Source: Teredinibacter turnerae
GTDB lineage: Bacteria > Pseudomonadota > Gammaproteobacteria > Pseudomonadales > Cellvibrionaceae
Reading direction: 5' to 3'
Length of the DNA stretch: 64,000 nucleotides
NCBI RefSeq assembly: GCF_037935975.1
Contig: NZ_CP149817.1
Location: 930,001-994,000 of the forward strand
In this document: piece by piece, positions 1-11,700 of the stretch
Layout of the letters: each line of letters starts with the position of its first letter
Position numbering within the stretch: the stretch's first letter is position 1
The notes under the pieces: generated by a model
What the model saw: the letters and a program-made list of their open reading frames with translations, nothing else
What the model was told of the DNA's origin: nothing
The model's database searches: none
Translations under genes and position numbers: made by a program

Positions 1-177
1 CGATATTCCCACCAGGGAGCGCCTACAATGCGTGCCGGTGTATGCGCGGGCGGCGCCATCTTAGTGATGTGCCAGATTCAACGCAACCGCAGTCAGCCTG
101 CGTTCAGATAGTCCGCATTAATATGGGGCTGGAGTAAAAAATTTCCAGCTCAAATCAATTCCATAGGAGAAAACCAC

Positions 178-846
178 GTGAAAAAGAACCGTCCGATGAT
201 TTGGTCCGCTCGCTACTCTCTCGTCAGCGCGATGGCGGCCATGCTGCTCGTTGTCAGTCAGTGGGCTGCTGCGGAACAGAAGCCTGCGAGTGCGGCGCTG
301 GACAAGGAAGGCCCGGAGTACGTGGTACAAACAGTTACCGACCAGCTGCTGTCGCTGGCCAAAGACGATACCGCGGAGCTGAAGAAAGATCCGGAGGCTT
401 TTTACGGCAAAGTGGAATCGCTTCTGGAACCGTCAGTCAGTTTTGATTTCATCGCTAAGAATGTGATGGGGCCGACCTACTGGGGGCAGGCCAGCGAGAA
501 ACAGCAAGAGCAATTTGTAGCGACTTTTAAGCGCAGCCTGGTGGAAACACTGGTGAAAGGCATGGCGAGCAACGTCGATCTGGATATCCAACTGGTGTCT
601 GAGCAGAGCCAGGTGCTCAAGAATAAAGCGAGCATTGTGCAGAAGGTCTCTGGTCCGGAAGGCTCTAATTTGGTGGTGTACTCGCTCGGCAAAGGCAAGT
701 CCGGTTCCTGGAAAGTACTCAACGTGGTGCTCGATGGTGTAAACCTTGGCAAAACGTTTCGCAGTCAGTTTGCTCAGGGAGTAAAGGACAATAAAGGCGA
801 TATTCAGGCGGCAATCGAAGGCTGGTCTGCGCAAACCAAAGGCTAA
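178..846 (+). CDS. mlaC: MlaC-type phospholipid-binding periplasmic protein
   Basis: This 222-residue protein is the soluble carrier of the Mla pathway, which moves phospholipids between the outer membrane and the inner-membrane MlaFEDB complex. The GTG start at 178 has a good ribosome-binding site (AGGAGA at 165-170, 7 nt away). A signal peptide ends near the AAAEQ sequence around residue 33. The mature part carries the MlaC/Ttg2D pattern: an early helix with VTDQLLSLAKDD, then VSFDFIAKNVMG and a YWGQAS segment followed by a helix rich in Q and K. Length is normal for the family. The preceding 177 bases presumably hold the end of the upstream Mla gene, but I could not choose its frame. A terminator follows directly and no STAS-domain mlaB gene comes next, unlike the common mlaFEDCB order. 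Family assignment is confident. Confidence 0.9.
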   Translation: MKKNRPMIWSARYSLVSAMAAMLLVVSQWAAAEQKPASAALDKEGPEYVVQTVTDQLLSLAKDDTAELKKDPEAFYGKVESLLEPSVSFDFIAKNVMGPTYWGQASEKQQEQFVATFKRSLVETLVKGMASNVDLDIQLVSEQSQVLKNKASIVQKVSGPEGSNLVVYSLGKGKSGSWKVLNVVLDGVNLGKTFRSQFAQGVKDNKGDIQAAIEGWSAQTKG

Positions 847-867
847 GTTAGCCTCATGTGATCTCAA

Positions 868-891
868 GCGGGTGCCAAGCACCCGCTTTTT
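868..891 (+). terminator. Rho-independent terminator after mlaC
   Basis: An 8-bp perfect GC-rich stem (GCGGGTGC / GCACCCGC) with a CAA loop is followed by TTTTT. It lies 22 bases after the mlaC stop and separates mlaC from ibaG. Confidence 0.85.
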
Positions 892-959
892 GATTAAAAT
901 GGCCGCCTTTTTTCAGGGCGCAAACGCATCCAGCGGCGTCCGCAAGCCAGGTATTCCCC

Positions 960-2473
<1,514 letters not shown>

Positions 2474-2495
2474 CAACCCACACTTAGGAGCGAGC

Positions 2496-3137
2496 ATGTC
2501 GCAACTTACCATTGCTCTGACCAAAGGTCGGATTCTAGAAGAAACGCTGCCCCTGTTATCGGCTGCGGGTATTGAGCCGTTGGAAGATATTAAGAAAAGT
2601 CGCAAACTGTTATTCGAAACCAGCTCGCAGAATGTGCGTTTGCTGATTTTGCGCGGCGTGGATGTGCCGACCTACGTCGAGTTTGGAGCGGCGGATGTGG
2701 GCGTTTCCGGAAAGGACACGCTGATCGAACACAATAGCAAAAGTTACTACGAGCCATTGGATTTACATATCGCCAAGTGTCGTATGATGACCGCTGGCAT
2801 CAAGGGCGTTCCGCAAAAAAGCGGGCGCATTCGTGTTGCGACCAAATATGTCGGCCTCGCTCGCCAGTATTACGCGGAGCAGGGGCGCCAGGTGGACATC
2901 ATCAAACTCTATGGGGCGATGGAGCTGGCACCGATCATGAACCTGTGCGATGAAATTGTGGATATTGTCGATACCGGCAATACCTTGCGCGCGAACGGTC
3001 TGGAGCCCAGAGAAACTATTTGTGAAATCAGTTCGCGCCTGATCGTTAACAAAGCATCGATGAAAATGAAACACCGTGAAATTGAAGCCTTGATCGACGC
3101 GGTCAGTGCGGCGGTGAACGAGCGTATTGCTGCTTAA
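2496..3137 (+). CDS. hisG: ATP phosphoribosyltransferase, short form
   Basis: HisG condenses ATP with PRPP in the first step of histidine synthesis. I place the start at ATG 2496, preceded by TAGGAG at 2485-2490; the open frame extends upstream into murA but that part lacks family similarity. The resulting 213-residue protein starts [21 protein letters not shown] and contains the catalytic-domain signatures [20 protein letters not shown] (with one substitution pattern typical of the family) and the PRPP-binding stretch [17 protein letters not shown]. It lacks the C-terminal ACT-like regulatory domain of long-form HisG, so it should need a HisZ partner encoded elsewhere. It is followed by hisD after 20 bases, so the two probably share a transcript. 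Confidence 0.95.
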   Translation: MSQLTIALTKGRILEETLPLLSAAGIEPLEDIKKSRKLLFETSSQNVRLLILRGVDVPTYVEFGAADVGVSGKDTLIEHNSKSYYEPLDLHIAKCRMMTAGIKGVPQKSGRIRVATKYVGLARQYYAEQGRQVDIIKLYGAMELAPIMNLCDEIVDIVDTGNTLRANGLEPRETICEISSRLIVNKASMKMKHREIEALIDAVSAAVNERIAA

Positions 3138-3157
3138 TTGTTGTGTGGAAATAAAAA

Positions 3158-4456
3158 ATGTTGATCAACCGTTTAGCAACCACCGATCCCGAGTTCGACC
3201 AGCGCCTGGATGCGCTCTTGGCCTGGGATGCGTCCGTCAATGACGATATTACACAAACGGTAAAAGCCATTCTTGCGGATGTGCGCGAGCGCGGCGACGC
3301 GGCCCTTGTGGAGTACACCAACCGCTTCGATCACCGCCAGGTCGCATCTGCGGCAGAGCTTGTCGTGGAAGGCAATGCGCTGGAACAGGCACTCGCGCGC
3401 ATTCCTGAGTCGCAGGTCGCGGCGTTGCGTGAAGCCGCTGCGCGGATCGAGGCTTATCATCAGCATCAAAAGCAAGACAGTTGGACTTACACCGAAGCGA
3501 ACGGCACAGTGCTGGGCCAGAAGGTGACGCCACTTGATCGGGTTGGTCTGTATGCGCCTGGCGGAAAGGCGGTATACCCGTCGTCGATTTTGATGGCGGC
3601 AGTGCCTGCGAAAGTCGCGGGTGTACCGGAAGTTGTGCTGGTTACACCAACCCCGAAAGGCGAGTTGAACGATATTGTGCTGGCGGCCGCTGCGGTGGCC
3701 GGGGTTTCCCGGGTCATCACCGTTGGTGGCGCGCAAGCAGTCGCGGCGCTGGCGTATGGCACGGAGACGGTGCCGAAGGTCGATAAAATTGTTGGCCCCG
3801 GCAATATATTTGTGGCCACTGCAAAAAGGGAAGTGTTTGGTACGGTAGATATCGACATGATTGCCGGTCCATCGGAGATTCTCGTCGTCTGCGATGGCAA
3901 AACTGATCCCGATTGGGTGGCGATGGATTTGTTCTCCCAGGCGGAACACGACGAAGACGCGCAGGCAATCCTGTTGTGCCCGGATGCGGCGTTTATCGAG
4001 AAGGTTTACCGGAGTATTGAAAAGCTTCTGCCAGACATGGAGCGCAAAGGGATTATTGAAGTTTCGCTGGCCAACCGTGGAGCCTTGATTCACGTCCGCG
4101 ATATGGCGGAAGCGATTGCATTAAGTAACCGTATTGCGCCGGAGCACCTGGAGCTGTCGGTAGAAAACCCGGACGATTACCTGGCCGATATTCGCCACGC
4201 TGGTGCCATTTTTATGGGGCGCCATACCTCGGAATCGTTGGGTGACTATTGCGCCGGGCCAAACCACGTTCTGCCGACATCCGGCACTGCTCGTTTTTCC
4301 TCGCCGCTGGGTGTTTACGACTACGTGAAGCGCTCGTCTATCATTCACTGCTCGCCGGAAGGCGCATCGCTGTTGGGTGAGGTGGCTTCTGTTTTGGCGC
4401 GGGGTGAATATTTGGAAGCTCACGCGCGTTCTGCCGAATACCGTATCATCAAATAA
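3158..4456 (+). CDS. hisD: Histidinol dehydrogenase
   Basis: HisD carries out the last two NAD-dependent oxidations of histidine synthesis, histidinol to histidine, with an active-site zinc. The 432-residue chain has the family's [19 protein letters not shown] motif, the [15 protein letters not shown] stretch, and the [12 protein letters not shown] motif. The catalytic/zinc region includes QAEHDEDAQ and, near the end, [14 protein letters not shown] and [24 protein letters not shown]. The gene follows hisG directly. In many relatives hisC comes next; here a terminator follows and the next gene is on the other strand. Confidence 0.96.
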   Translation: MLINRLATTDPEFDQRLDALLAWDASVNDDITQTVKAILADVRERGDAALVEYTNRFDHRQVASAAELVVEGNALEQALARIPESQVAALREAAARIEAYHQHQKQDSWTYTEANGTVLGQKVTPLDRVGLYAPGGKAVYPSSILMAAVPAKVAGVPEVVLVTPTPKGELNDIVLAAAAVAGVSRVITVGGAQAVAALAYGTETVPKVDKIVGPGNIFVATAKREVFGTVDIDMIAGPSEILVVCDGKTDPDWVAMDLFSQAEHDEDAQAILLCPDAAFIEKVYRSIEKLLPDMERKGIIEVSLANRGALIHVRDMAEAIALSNRIAPEHLELSVENPDDYLADIRHAGAIFMGRHTSESLGDYCAGPNHVLPTSGTARFSSPLGVYDYVKRSSIIHCSPEGASLLGEVASVLARGEYLEAHARSAEYRIIK

Positions 4457-4468
4457 ATTGACTCAGTA

Positions 4469-4497
4469 TTAGGGCCTTTTAACAGGTCCTAATTTTT
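4469..4497 (+). terminator. Terminator after hisD
   Basis: An 8-bp stem TTAGGGCC / GGTCCTAA (one G-T pair) with an 8-base loop is followed by five T residues, 12 bases after the hisD stop. It overlaps the last codons of the converging DUF418 gene. Its arms resemble the end of the MITE family found elsewhere in the window (TTAACAGGCCCTA), which may be coincidence. Confidence 0.7.
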
Positions 4498-5700
4498 GGC
4501 GCCTAAAAATGTCAGCTTTCGCCATACCCATTCCATCGGGCCGTAGCGATACTGCTTAAGCCAAACCGTTGCCAGAACAATTTGTAGCAGGCAGCAGACT
4601 ACGGCTAACAACAGGCTCCACGCCTGCCCGAGAAACGCGAATCCGCCGAGCCCGAAGCCGTAAAATACCGGTACGAAAACCACGCTTTGCAGCAGGTAAA
4701 AGCTCAATGTCAGGCGTCCGGCTGGTGCCAGCTTCTCGATGTACGGGCGCAACAATGTGCGCTGATATGCCGCGAGAAAAAGGCACACGCCGCCGCCTAT
4801 CACGCAGAGGTTCGCGCAATAATTTAGCAGTTGTTCGGCTGCCCAGCGGGCCATGCCCTCGGTGAATAACCCGCTGATAAACGCGGTGCACCAGCTAATG
4901 AATAAATAGGCCGCTGCGGCGGCAAGCACACACTTAAACAAGATGGCGACGCGGGGTAGCGGTGATTCAAATAAACCGATTCGGCCTGTGTAAGCGCCCA
5001 CAAACATTAATCCAATCAGCTGCCAGAGGCGTCCTGTTTCGAAGAAAAACAACCATTTTCCCACCTGGCCAGTGAGCAGGTTATAGCGCAACAACTCGCT
5101 GATATTGCCGGTGGCAAAAACATCGAAATTACGCACCATATGCGCAATAAAAAGGGGTGCCTGATACTCGACTCCGACAACCGTGTACCAGGCAATAATC
5201 AACATCTGTGGCCCCTGGAAGAGAAAAAACAAGGCGATAGATAGCAGTGCTTTGTTGCCGAGACGCTGGCAGATAACTAATAAGAACCCGCATATTGCAA
5301 GCAGTTGTAAAATATCCCCTGCGTAGAGCAGGCTGTGAACATACCCGAAAAACCATAACAGCATAAGCCGCCAGCAAAATCGCAAACGGAAGTCGCGGCC
5401 GCGCCGGGCGTGGTTATCGAGAATAATATAAAAGCTCAGGCCGAACAGCAGGGCGAAAACACCGTACGCTTTGCCACCGAATAAAAAGAACACCGTGTTG
5501 TGTATCCAGCCGGGTTCCGGTTGGTACCAGTAGAGTTCGAAATACTCCACCATGTGAACAATAAACAACCCCATGAGGGCAAACCCGCGCAACGCATCGG
5601 CCACGACAATGCGCTCGCGCGCAGGCGCACTGGATCTCTCTCTGACTCTCTCATTGCGTATTGGGTGGGTAATTGTAGAAATATGTTCTGAATGGCTCAC
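4489..5700 (-). CDS. DUF418 (YeiB-like) integral membrane protein
   Basis: A polytopic membrane protein of the DUF418/YeiB group, whose function is unknown. I choose the GTG start at 5700-5698 because it is preceded by an excellent GGAGG 7 bases away; an in-frame ATG at 5748 would add 16 unlikely residues. The 403-residue product opens with a short charged segment and then RIVVADALRGFALMGLFIVHMVEYF, the family's first membrane helix with its R-G-F-A-L-G pattern, followed by about eight to ten more hydrophobic segments and the C-terminal DUF418 block (PAGRLTLSFYLLQSVVF, YGPMEWVWRKLTF). A MITE sits only about 50 bases upstream, so its own or the element's sequence probably forms the promoter region. 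Confidence 0.85.
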   Translation of the reverse strand: MSHSEHISTITHPIRNERVRERSSAPARERIVVADALRGFALMGLFIVHMVEYFELYWYQPEPGWIHNTVFFLFGGKAYGVFALLFGLSFYIILDNHARRGRDFRLRFCWRLMLLWFFGYVHSLLYAGDILQLLAICGFLLVICQRLGNKALLSIALFFLFQGPQMLIIAWYTVVGVEYQAPLFIAHMVRNFDVFATGNISELLRYNLLTGQVGKWLFFFETGRLWQLIGLMFVGAYTGRIGLFESPLPRVAILFKCVLAAAAAYLFISWCTAFISGLFTEGMARWAAEQLLNYCANLCVIGGGVCLFLAAYQRTLLRPYIEKLAPAGRLTLSFYLLQSVVFVPVFYGFGLGGFAFLGQAWSLLLAVVCCLLQIVLATVWLKQYRYGPMEWVWRKLTFLGAKN

Positions 5701-5752
5701 GGGGCCGCCTCCTTTTTTTGGCAGCGAGCAAGTTATGGCAGCGAGCAACTAG

Positions 5753-6028
5753 GGCCTGTTAACACTAATTCGATTCATTCTGTTGCGGCTAAAATTTCGC
5801 TATCGAGTGATGCGGCACCCCGACGTTTAGAGCATAGTTTGGTTGTTCCAAATGAGCGATAAACAACGCTGAGAGCGGGATTTTAGCCGCAACCCGCAGG
5901 GCTGGGCTTGTATTTCCAGGCTGATGCGTTATTTTTCGCTCGTTTAGCCCGCTAAACAACGCCAAAAATGCCTTTCATCCTGAAAATACAGGCTCCAGCA
6001 GAGCGAATTGAATTAGTGTTAACAGGCC
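5753..6028. mobile_element. 276-bp MITE with CTAG target duplication (copy 1)
   Basis: The element is bounded by inverted ends GGCCTGTTAACACTAATTC (5753-5771) and its reverse complement (6010-6028). It is flanked on both sides by CTAG (5749-5752, 6029-6032), a target duplication of the YTAR type known for parts of the IS5 family. It has no coding sequence. The interior contains nested inverted repeats and is nearly identical, in reverse orientation, to the longer copy at 42745-43085. It lies in the promoter region of the DUF418 gene. Confidence 0.85.
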
Positions 6029-6081
6029 CTAGCGCCCAGTTCATTGAGCGCTTGTTGGCGAGGACGTCTCGCTCCTATTTA

Positions 6082-6117
6082 TTAACTTGGCAATGAAAAT
6101 TAACCTGGCAATGAAAA
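6082..6117. repeat. Two tandem copies of an 18-bp repeat
   Basis: TTAACTTGGCAATGAAAA (6082-6099) is followed immediately by TTAACCTGGCAATGAAAA (6100-6117), one base different. The same word forms the arms of the palindrome at 26918-26947, so it is a small dispersed repeat. Confidence 0.7.
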
Positions 6118-6226
6118 TTGCGCAGTTAATAGGCGGCGCAGGGAAGCACCGCCATTGCCCGATGGGCAATGCAAACCACTGAAATATCAGAAAAATCATA
6201 CATTTTCGTCAGTATTTCAAGGGTGC

Positions 6227-6260
6227 GCGATCAAATAGGTAGCATCATCTATTTGATCGC
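6227..6260. terminator. Stem-loop just past the dsbB stop
   Basis: A perfect 12-bp stem (GCGATCAAATAG / CTATTTGATCGC) with a 10-base loop lies 5 bases beyond the 3' end of the minus-strand dsbB-like gene. There is no T tract, so it may be a 3'-end stabilising structure or a Rho-type end rather than a classical terminator. Confidence 0.5.
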
Positions 6261-6264
6261 CGGG

Positions 6265-6786
6265 TTAATCAGTGGCGTTATCGCGGCTTTTGAATTCTCC
6301 GACGATGGCGAGCAACAGACATACAACAAAACCCACACATACTCCGGCGAGACCATCGGCCATGCTCAAACCAAACATGACTTCGGGGGTCGCTGAGCAG
6401 GCGTCCTGGATCATAAACAGCATTGGCCACCACTGATCCAGTGGCGCCCAGGAAGGAAAATTGGCGACGAGACTGCAGGCGCCGTCGTTGCCAAAGCCGT
6501 AGTCGATGCCCAGAAGTTTCCAGGTGGTGCGACACAATGCCAGGGTCAGACCGAAAAGCGCCAGTAATGCAAGGCGCCGTGGCCAGGTAAAGCCGCGCAC
6601 GAAAATACCGATGAGCGCTACCAGAGCCATTCCAGTCAGCCATACACGTGTGTATATGCAAAGTTCACATGGGTAAAGGCCAACGATTTCCTGAAAATAT
6701 AAGGCGCCAGCCTCCAAACCAACACAAACGGCAATCACCGTTAGCCATGGCCATAAACGGGGGGCGGCATTGAGTAAGATGTTCAT
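6265..6786 (-). CDS. DsbB-like disulfide bond formation protein
   Basis: A 173-residue inner-membrane protein of the DsbB family, which reoxidises periplasmic DsbA and passes electrons to quinone. Four membrane helices are visible. The first periplasmic loop has the CxxC pair Cys40-Glu-Leu-Cys43, and the second loop carries Cys104 and Cys130, the expected second redox pair. The sequence YPCELCIYTRVW resembles the classical PCxLCxxER motif, with Thr in place of Glu. It lies 3 bases downstream of the lipoprotein gene at 6790-7647 on the same strand, so the two form an operon. It may be a DsbB paralogue rather than the main enzyme. Confidence 0.85.
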   Translation of the reverse strand: MNILLNAAPRLWPWLTVIAVCVGLEAGALYFQEIVGLYPCELCIYTRVWLTGMALVALIGIFVRGFTWPRRLALLALFGLTLALCRTTWKLLGIDYGFGNDGACSLVANFPSWAPLDQWWPMLFMIQDACSATPEVMFGLSMADGLAGVCVGFVVCLLLAIVGEFKSRDNATD

Positions 6787-6789
6787 AAA

Positions 6790-7647
6790 TTATCCGGCAT
6801 TGAGTGCTGCGAGTTTCAGGCCGGCCTTTTTGCCCGCGCTTTTAAGGGCTGCCTGGAGGGCTTCGGACAACGCGTGTCGATAGGTGCGGGCAATATCCGA
6901 CTGCGAAAAAGCAATATATTCGTTCAGCTCGCTGTCGCTGAGCGATTGCAGATTATACAGATTTGTCGCCTCGATAGACTGTTTCATCCGCGTTTCCAGT
7001 TGCGGGCGCATGTTTTGGTCGTCCGCTAGGAATTCCGCTTCGCTGATACGTCTTTCTTCAGGCAGTGATTGGTTAATCGCAAGCTGGAGTGATTTTCGTA
7101 TTGCCATGTGCAGGTCCACGGCGTCGTCAGTGGCCCTTTGGTAAGTTTCAAGTTCCTGAACCTGCTTCAAGCGTGCTTTGTTTGCCGATAGCTGCGGGTA
7201 GGGCCCCATCACCTTGCTGCGGGCTGAAGGGCTACCGGGGAGGCTGGTTTCCGCGCTGACTTTTTTACCCAACGGTGAATCCAGCCACTCCAGGATTTTA
7301 TTTAGCTCCGCTTCATCGAGGTGGTCGAGCAGGTAGCTGCGTGCCTGATACCGAAGGTCGGCTGGGTTGTATGTTTCGCTGAAGATCGCGCGAACTTTAT
7401 CCACCTCAACCACACCGCGACGTAACTGGTCATCGGTGGCGGCCAGCACCATTGCCGGTAACTGGGATATTTGTTGGTTGAGCCCGGACTTGTCGAGTAG
7501 CTCATCCACTTGTGTTGTGCCCGCCTTGATGACACGTCCTGGGGGTTGACTGCTTTGGGTATTCTCAGGCTTGCTGCACGCACTGAGCGTGGCAATCAAT
7601 GTGGCTGCGATGACGGTGGTACTAAGGGTGAGTAGATGCCGGATCAT
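6790..7647 (-). CDS. Lipoprotein, DUF2059-like
   Basis: A 285-residue predicted outer-membrane or periplasmic lipoprotein. The signal peptide ends in the lipobox TLSAC with Cys24. The mature protein is largely helical, with repeated patterns such as DELLDKSGLNQQISQLPAMV and LQSLSDSELNEYIAFSQSDIARTYRHAL. This kind of helical repeat, which ends each unit in an acidic 'SDSEL' turn followed by FxxSxxG/A, resembles DUF2059 proteins. Function is unknown. It is the first gene of a two-gene operon with the DsbB-like gene, which may suggest a role in envelope protein folding (inference). Confidence 0.65.
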   Translation of the reverse strand: MIRHLLTLSTTVIAATLIATLSACSKPENTQSSQPPGRVIKAGTTQVDELLDKSGLNQQISQLPAMVLAATDDQLRRGVVEVDKVRAIFSETYNPADLRYQARSYLLDHLDEAELNKILEWLDSPLGKKVSAETSLPGSPSARSKVMGPYPQLSANKARLKQVQELETYQRATDDAVDLHMAIRKSLQLAINQSLPEERRISEAEFLADDQNMRPQLETRMKQSIEATNLYNLQSLSDSELNEYIAFSQSDIARTYRHALSEALQAALKSAGKKAGLKLAALNAG

Positions 7648-8729
7648 AATCGTAATCTCTTATCGTTATTGTTATTCCAGTGTGTTGTACGCTTGTATAT
7701 ATTTAACGTGTATACCGTTTATTGGATTTCGCTCCCGATCTGTGCTGCGCAACAATGTTTTTTTCGCAACGCGGTAATTTGGCTGGGAGGCAAAATACTC
7801 GAGTTAATCTGTGATTTATTCGCTTCTGTTTATTGCGCTCAAGCATATCAGGGGTTTTTTTACTGTATTTGCGGCTGTTATTTAAGTTTAAGCCTGCTTT
7901 AGAGAACGGTTTTTGGTTTTAAATCATAACCATTCGGCTAAAAAATATGACAGCTGCATTAAATTGCTAGATCTGGCAGCGCGGCATTTAGCTAGAAAAT
8001 CCGAATGGAGATCAAGCAGATCAATAATTGAATCAGAACGCATTTCTGCTTAAAAGTTTACCCTGTTTATTTCGAATTTTAAAAAGTGTGATCGACTGTA
8101 AATTGAAATCCAGTGGAGCACGCTCAACAGGATTGCAGAGGTATGGCTTCCATCACAATCCAACAATGTATTTTGTTTGCTTTTTATCACGGTAAAAAAC
8201 TGATTTAGCTAGCCTCACAAACACAATTTTAATCTCAGTTCAGGGCTCACTTCACTCGAAAACTAAAGGTTTCGGTGCGACAAATTGCCACTCGCGAAAA
8301 AGTCTTAATGGTAATAACTACTATTAGTGATAAGAGCCTAGGTTATAAGAGGAGGAATTAAGACTTTTCCGGTGATAATGAATGCCTTGTCGTGTTCAGC
8401 AATCTTGCATAGGGTTTTAATAGCCAAAAACAACAAATTTTATGGCTATAAGAATTGGTTATATATATTTCAAATGTTAATAAAAATAAGAACTTATTCA
8501 TAAATATCTTGAATGAAGATATATCTCTGATTCTTTTTTATGAATATTTAACCGCTGTGGTTCGTTGATCCTCATCAAGGCATTTTTTACCTAATAGACT
8601 TTCAAAAAACCTGTGATTATGCTGCGCGAGTAAATCGACTAGCGTTTGTACAGTGATCTGGTACTAAGGCGTTAGTTTTCCACCGGGGCTACGCCGTTGT
8701 CCCGATCCAAAAATTCGTGGGGGCTAATA
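7648..8729. other. 1.1-kb AT-rich intergenic region between divergent genes
   Basis: No convincing gene is present; the short open frames lack start sites and family features. It holds the promoters of the minus-strand lipoprotein gene and of the giant secreted protein on the plus strand. The only clear structure is the inverted repeat at 8297-8368. No matching sigma-70 pair could be chosen with confidence. Confidence 0.6.
8297..8368. repeat. Long inverted repeat in the leader region
   Basis: AAAAGTCTTAAT (8298-8309) is matched by ATTAAGACTTTT (8357-8368), a perfect 12-bp stem enclosing 47 bases that include a GGAGGAA stretch. It could be a regulatory hairpin about 360 bases before the giant CDS, or a remnant of a small element. 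Confidence 0.45.
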
Positions 8730-11700
8730 ATGAATAATATCCCATTCAAATTGAGCCGACGGTTGCTCGCAGCGACGCTCACGCTGTCGATCTTCTCGGT
8801 CTCCCAAGCGCAGGCACAATCCTGTGAGTGTGAATGGTATGGCTACTCCTGGCCAATGTGTGAAAACACAGATGATGGTTGGGGGTGGGAAAACAATTCC
8901 AGCTGTATTGGTATCAATACCTGTAACAGCCAGACTGGCGGTGGTGGTCCGCGTGGCGACTGTGGTGGCTCTAACAGCAGCACTTCGTCCAGTTCATCCA
9001 GCAGTTCCAGTTCTTCCAGCAGCTCGTCAAGCAGCTCATCGTCCTCTTCGAACGGAGGCTCCAGCTCGTCCAGTTCCTCCAGCAGTTCGTCAAGTTCCGG
9101 TGGCAGCCTGATTAACTTTACCGATGGTTTTGAGTCCACCGGCGTGAATCAGCAACCCAGTGGTTGGGGCAACTTTGTTGGCTGGCAGTCTAATAATCCG
9201 AATAACAATATCGGCCAGAGTGTTTATGCGCTGGTTGATAACTCGCGGGCATTTACCGGTAACAACTCTGTGCACTTCAAGGGCGGTGCAGCCCCTGCGC
9301 AGATTGTTCGCACTCTGCCTGCCGGGCTCGATAAGGTTTATCTGAAAGCGATGGTTTACATGAGCAAGAAGCTCGGTAACGAAGCTGGCGATAACCACGA
9401 GCATATTTTTGGTGTGCGCGGCAATGCAGCTCAGGCTGACAACGAGGTGCGCTTTGGCCAGATCAAAGGTCATGTAGGCACCAACGAAATGCCGAGCGAC
9501 GACATTTCGCCGCCCCAGAGTCAGTGGTACAGTGGCCCTGAAATTGCGGCTGACACCTGGCACTGTGTTGTGGTGGAAATGCTCGGCGGCAATCGTCCTT
9601 ACCACCAGTTGTATGCCTACCTGGACAACCAGTTGATCCACTCCATTGAGTCCATCAATGATTGGAACAATGGCGGTGTGAATGGCAACACCCAGTGGTT
9701 GGATGGCAAGCTGAACTACGCGTTCTTCGGTTGGCACAGCTTCAGCAACAACAATGCTGATGTATGGATGGATGATATCGAAATTTCTGATCAGCCCATC
9801 AGTTGTGATTCCCGTGAGACGGGCGGTGGCAACGGTTCTTCCTCGTCCTCCAGCTCCAGCTCGTCCTCAAACAGTTCGTCCAGCAGCTCCAGCTCATCTT
9901 CGAGCAGCTCCAGTTCGTCCAGCTCCAGTTCGTCCAGTTCGTCCAGTTCGTCTTCCAGCAGTTCCAGCTCTTCCAGCTCGGGCATGGTGGGTGGCAATTG
10001 TGGCACAGCACCTTCGGGTACGATGAACGCGAGCGCGATTCCTGGAGCCAACGGTAATCGCAGTGGACTCTATGAAGGGCCTGTATGGGTTGACGGTGCG
10101 TTGTACTTCTCCGACTTCCTGTTCGATGCTAATTCCAGCTCTCGAATCCAGAAGCTCTCAGCGAACGGCCAAATGAGCACGCAGATCAACGATGCGGGCA
10201 GCAATGGTCTGGCCTATGCCGGTAACGGTGAAGTGATCGCGGCGACCCACAAATACAGTGGCCTCTCGCGTTACAATCTCGCCAGCGGTGCGCGCACCAC
10301 TGTGGCGTCCAGTTACAATGGTAATGTGTTCAATTCGCCGAACGACCTGGTGATCGCGAGCAATGGCACCATTTACTTTACCGACCCGAATTACCAGCAG
10401 GGTAGCACCGGTGGGCAGCCTTATACGGGGGTTTACAGTGTCGCGCCTAATGGCAATGTCACCCTGATCGATAGCTCACTTAACAATCCAAACGGTATAG
10501 CGCTTTCCCCTGATGAAGATACGCTTTACGTCGGCTCTTCTTCCGGTCAGCTGTTGCTGTATCCGATTGCGGGCAACGGTCAGGTAGGCGCACCGGAAGT
10601 ATTGGTCAGCAGCCTGAACAACCCGGACGGTATGACGGTTGACTGTCACGGTAACCTCTACGTGGCTGAACACAATGGCCAACGCGTATCGGTGTTCTCA
10701 CCTTCTGGTAACCAGATTGCGACTATCAACGTTTCTGCCAATGTGACCAATGCAACGTTTGGTGGTGCTGACGGTAAAACCCTATACATCACGGGTGCCC
10801 AGCGCGTGTGGAGTGTTGATCTGGACGTTACCGGTGCGAATGGTGGCGGCAACAACCCAGGCGGCGATCCTGAGCCTGTGGAAATTGAGCGTGCGTTCCC
10901 GAACATGACGTTCGATTCGCCGCTTGGCATGTTGCAGGCGCCTGGGGACAACTCCCGTTGGTATGTTCTCGAGAAAGATGGCCGAATCTACTGGATAGAT
11001 GCGAACAACGAGAACACCACCACCAAAAACTTGTACCTCGATCTGTCTAACGTTGTTGACTCCGAGAATGAGGGTGGTGTGCTTGGTATGGCGTTCCATC
11101 CGGATTATCCCGCTAACAACAGTGTGTTCATTTCCATGACCACACCGGCGTCTAATCCGATGACGTCTGTAATCGCTCGCTACACCGAGTCGTCTGACGG
11201 TCGCAGTCTGGTCAGTGGTTCACGGCAGGATATCTTCTCATTCGAGCAGACCTACTCAAACCACAATGGTGGTGACATCCACTTTGGTCCAGACGGTTAT
11301 CTGTACGCGGCATTCGGTGACGGTGGTTCCGCCAACGATCCACAAAACGCTGCGCAGAACACCACCAACTACTTCGGTACCATGATTCGTATCGACGTCA
11401 ATAGTGGCTCTACCTACAGCGTACCTAGCGATAACCCTTTTGTTGGTAACAACAATGTGCTCGACGAGATTTACGTTTACGGGTTGCGCAACCCCTGGCG
11501 CTGGAGTTTCGACCGTCAAACCGGCGAACTCTGGTTGTCCGACGTGGGTCAGGCTGCATGGGAAGAGGTGAATATCATCGAAGCGGGTGGCAACTACGGT
11601 TGGCGCTGCTACGAAGGTTTCCATGTCACCAGCAATAGCTGTAATACCAGTGGACCTTATGTCGATCCGATCATGGAGTTGGATCACGGTATCTCCCAGT

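Noticed and set aside
1-137. An open frame of about 45 codons before mlaC, possible end of mlaD
   Set aside because: None of the three frames shows recognisable MlaD C-terminal sequence, so no gene end is assigned.
7571-7902. Two plus-strand frames in the AT-rich intergenic region
   Set aside because: They are overlapping, hydrophobic by composition, and lack start signals and family features.
9090-10051. Long minus-strand frames rich in Glu/Leu or Trp across the serine linkers
   Set aside because: They are the antisense of poly-serine codon tracts (runs of ELDEL and NWSCW) and not genes.
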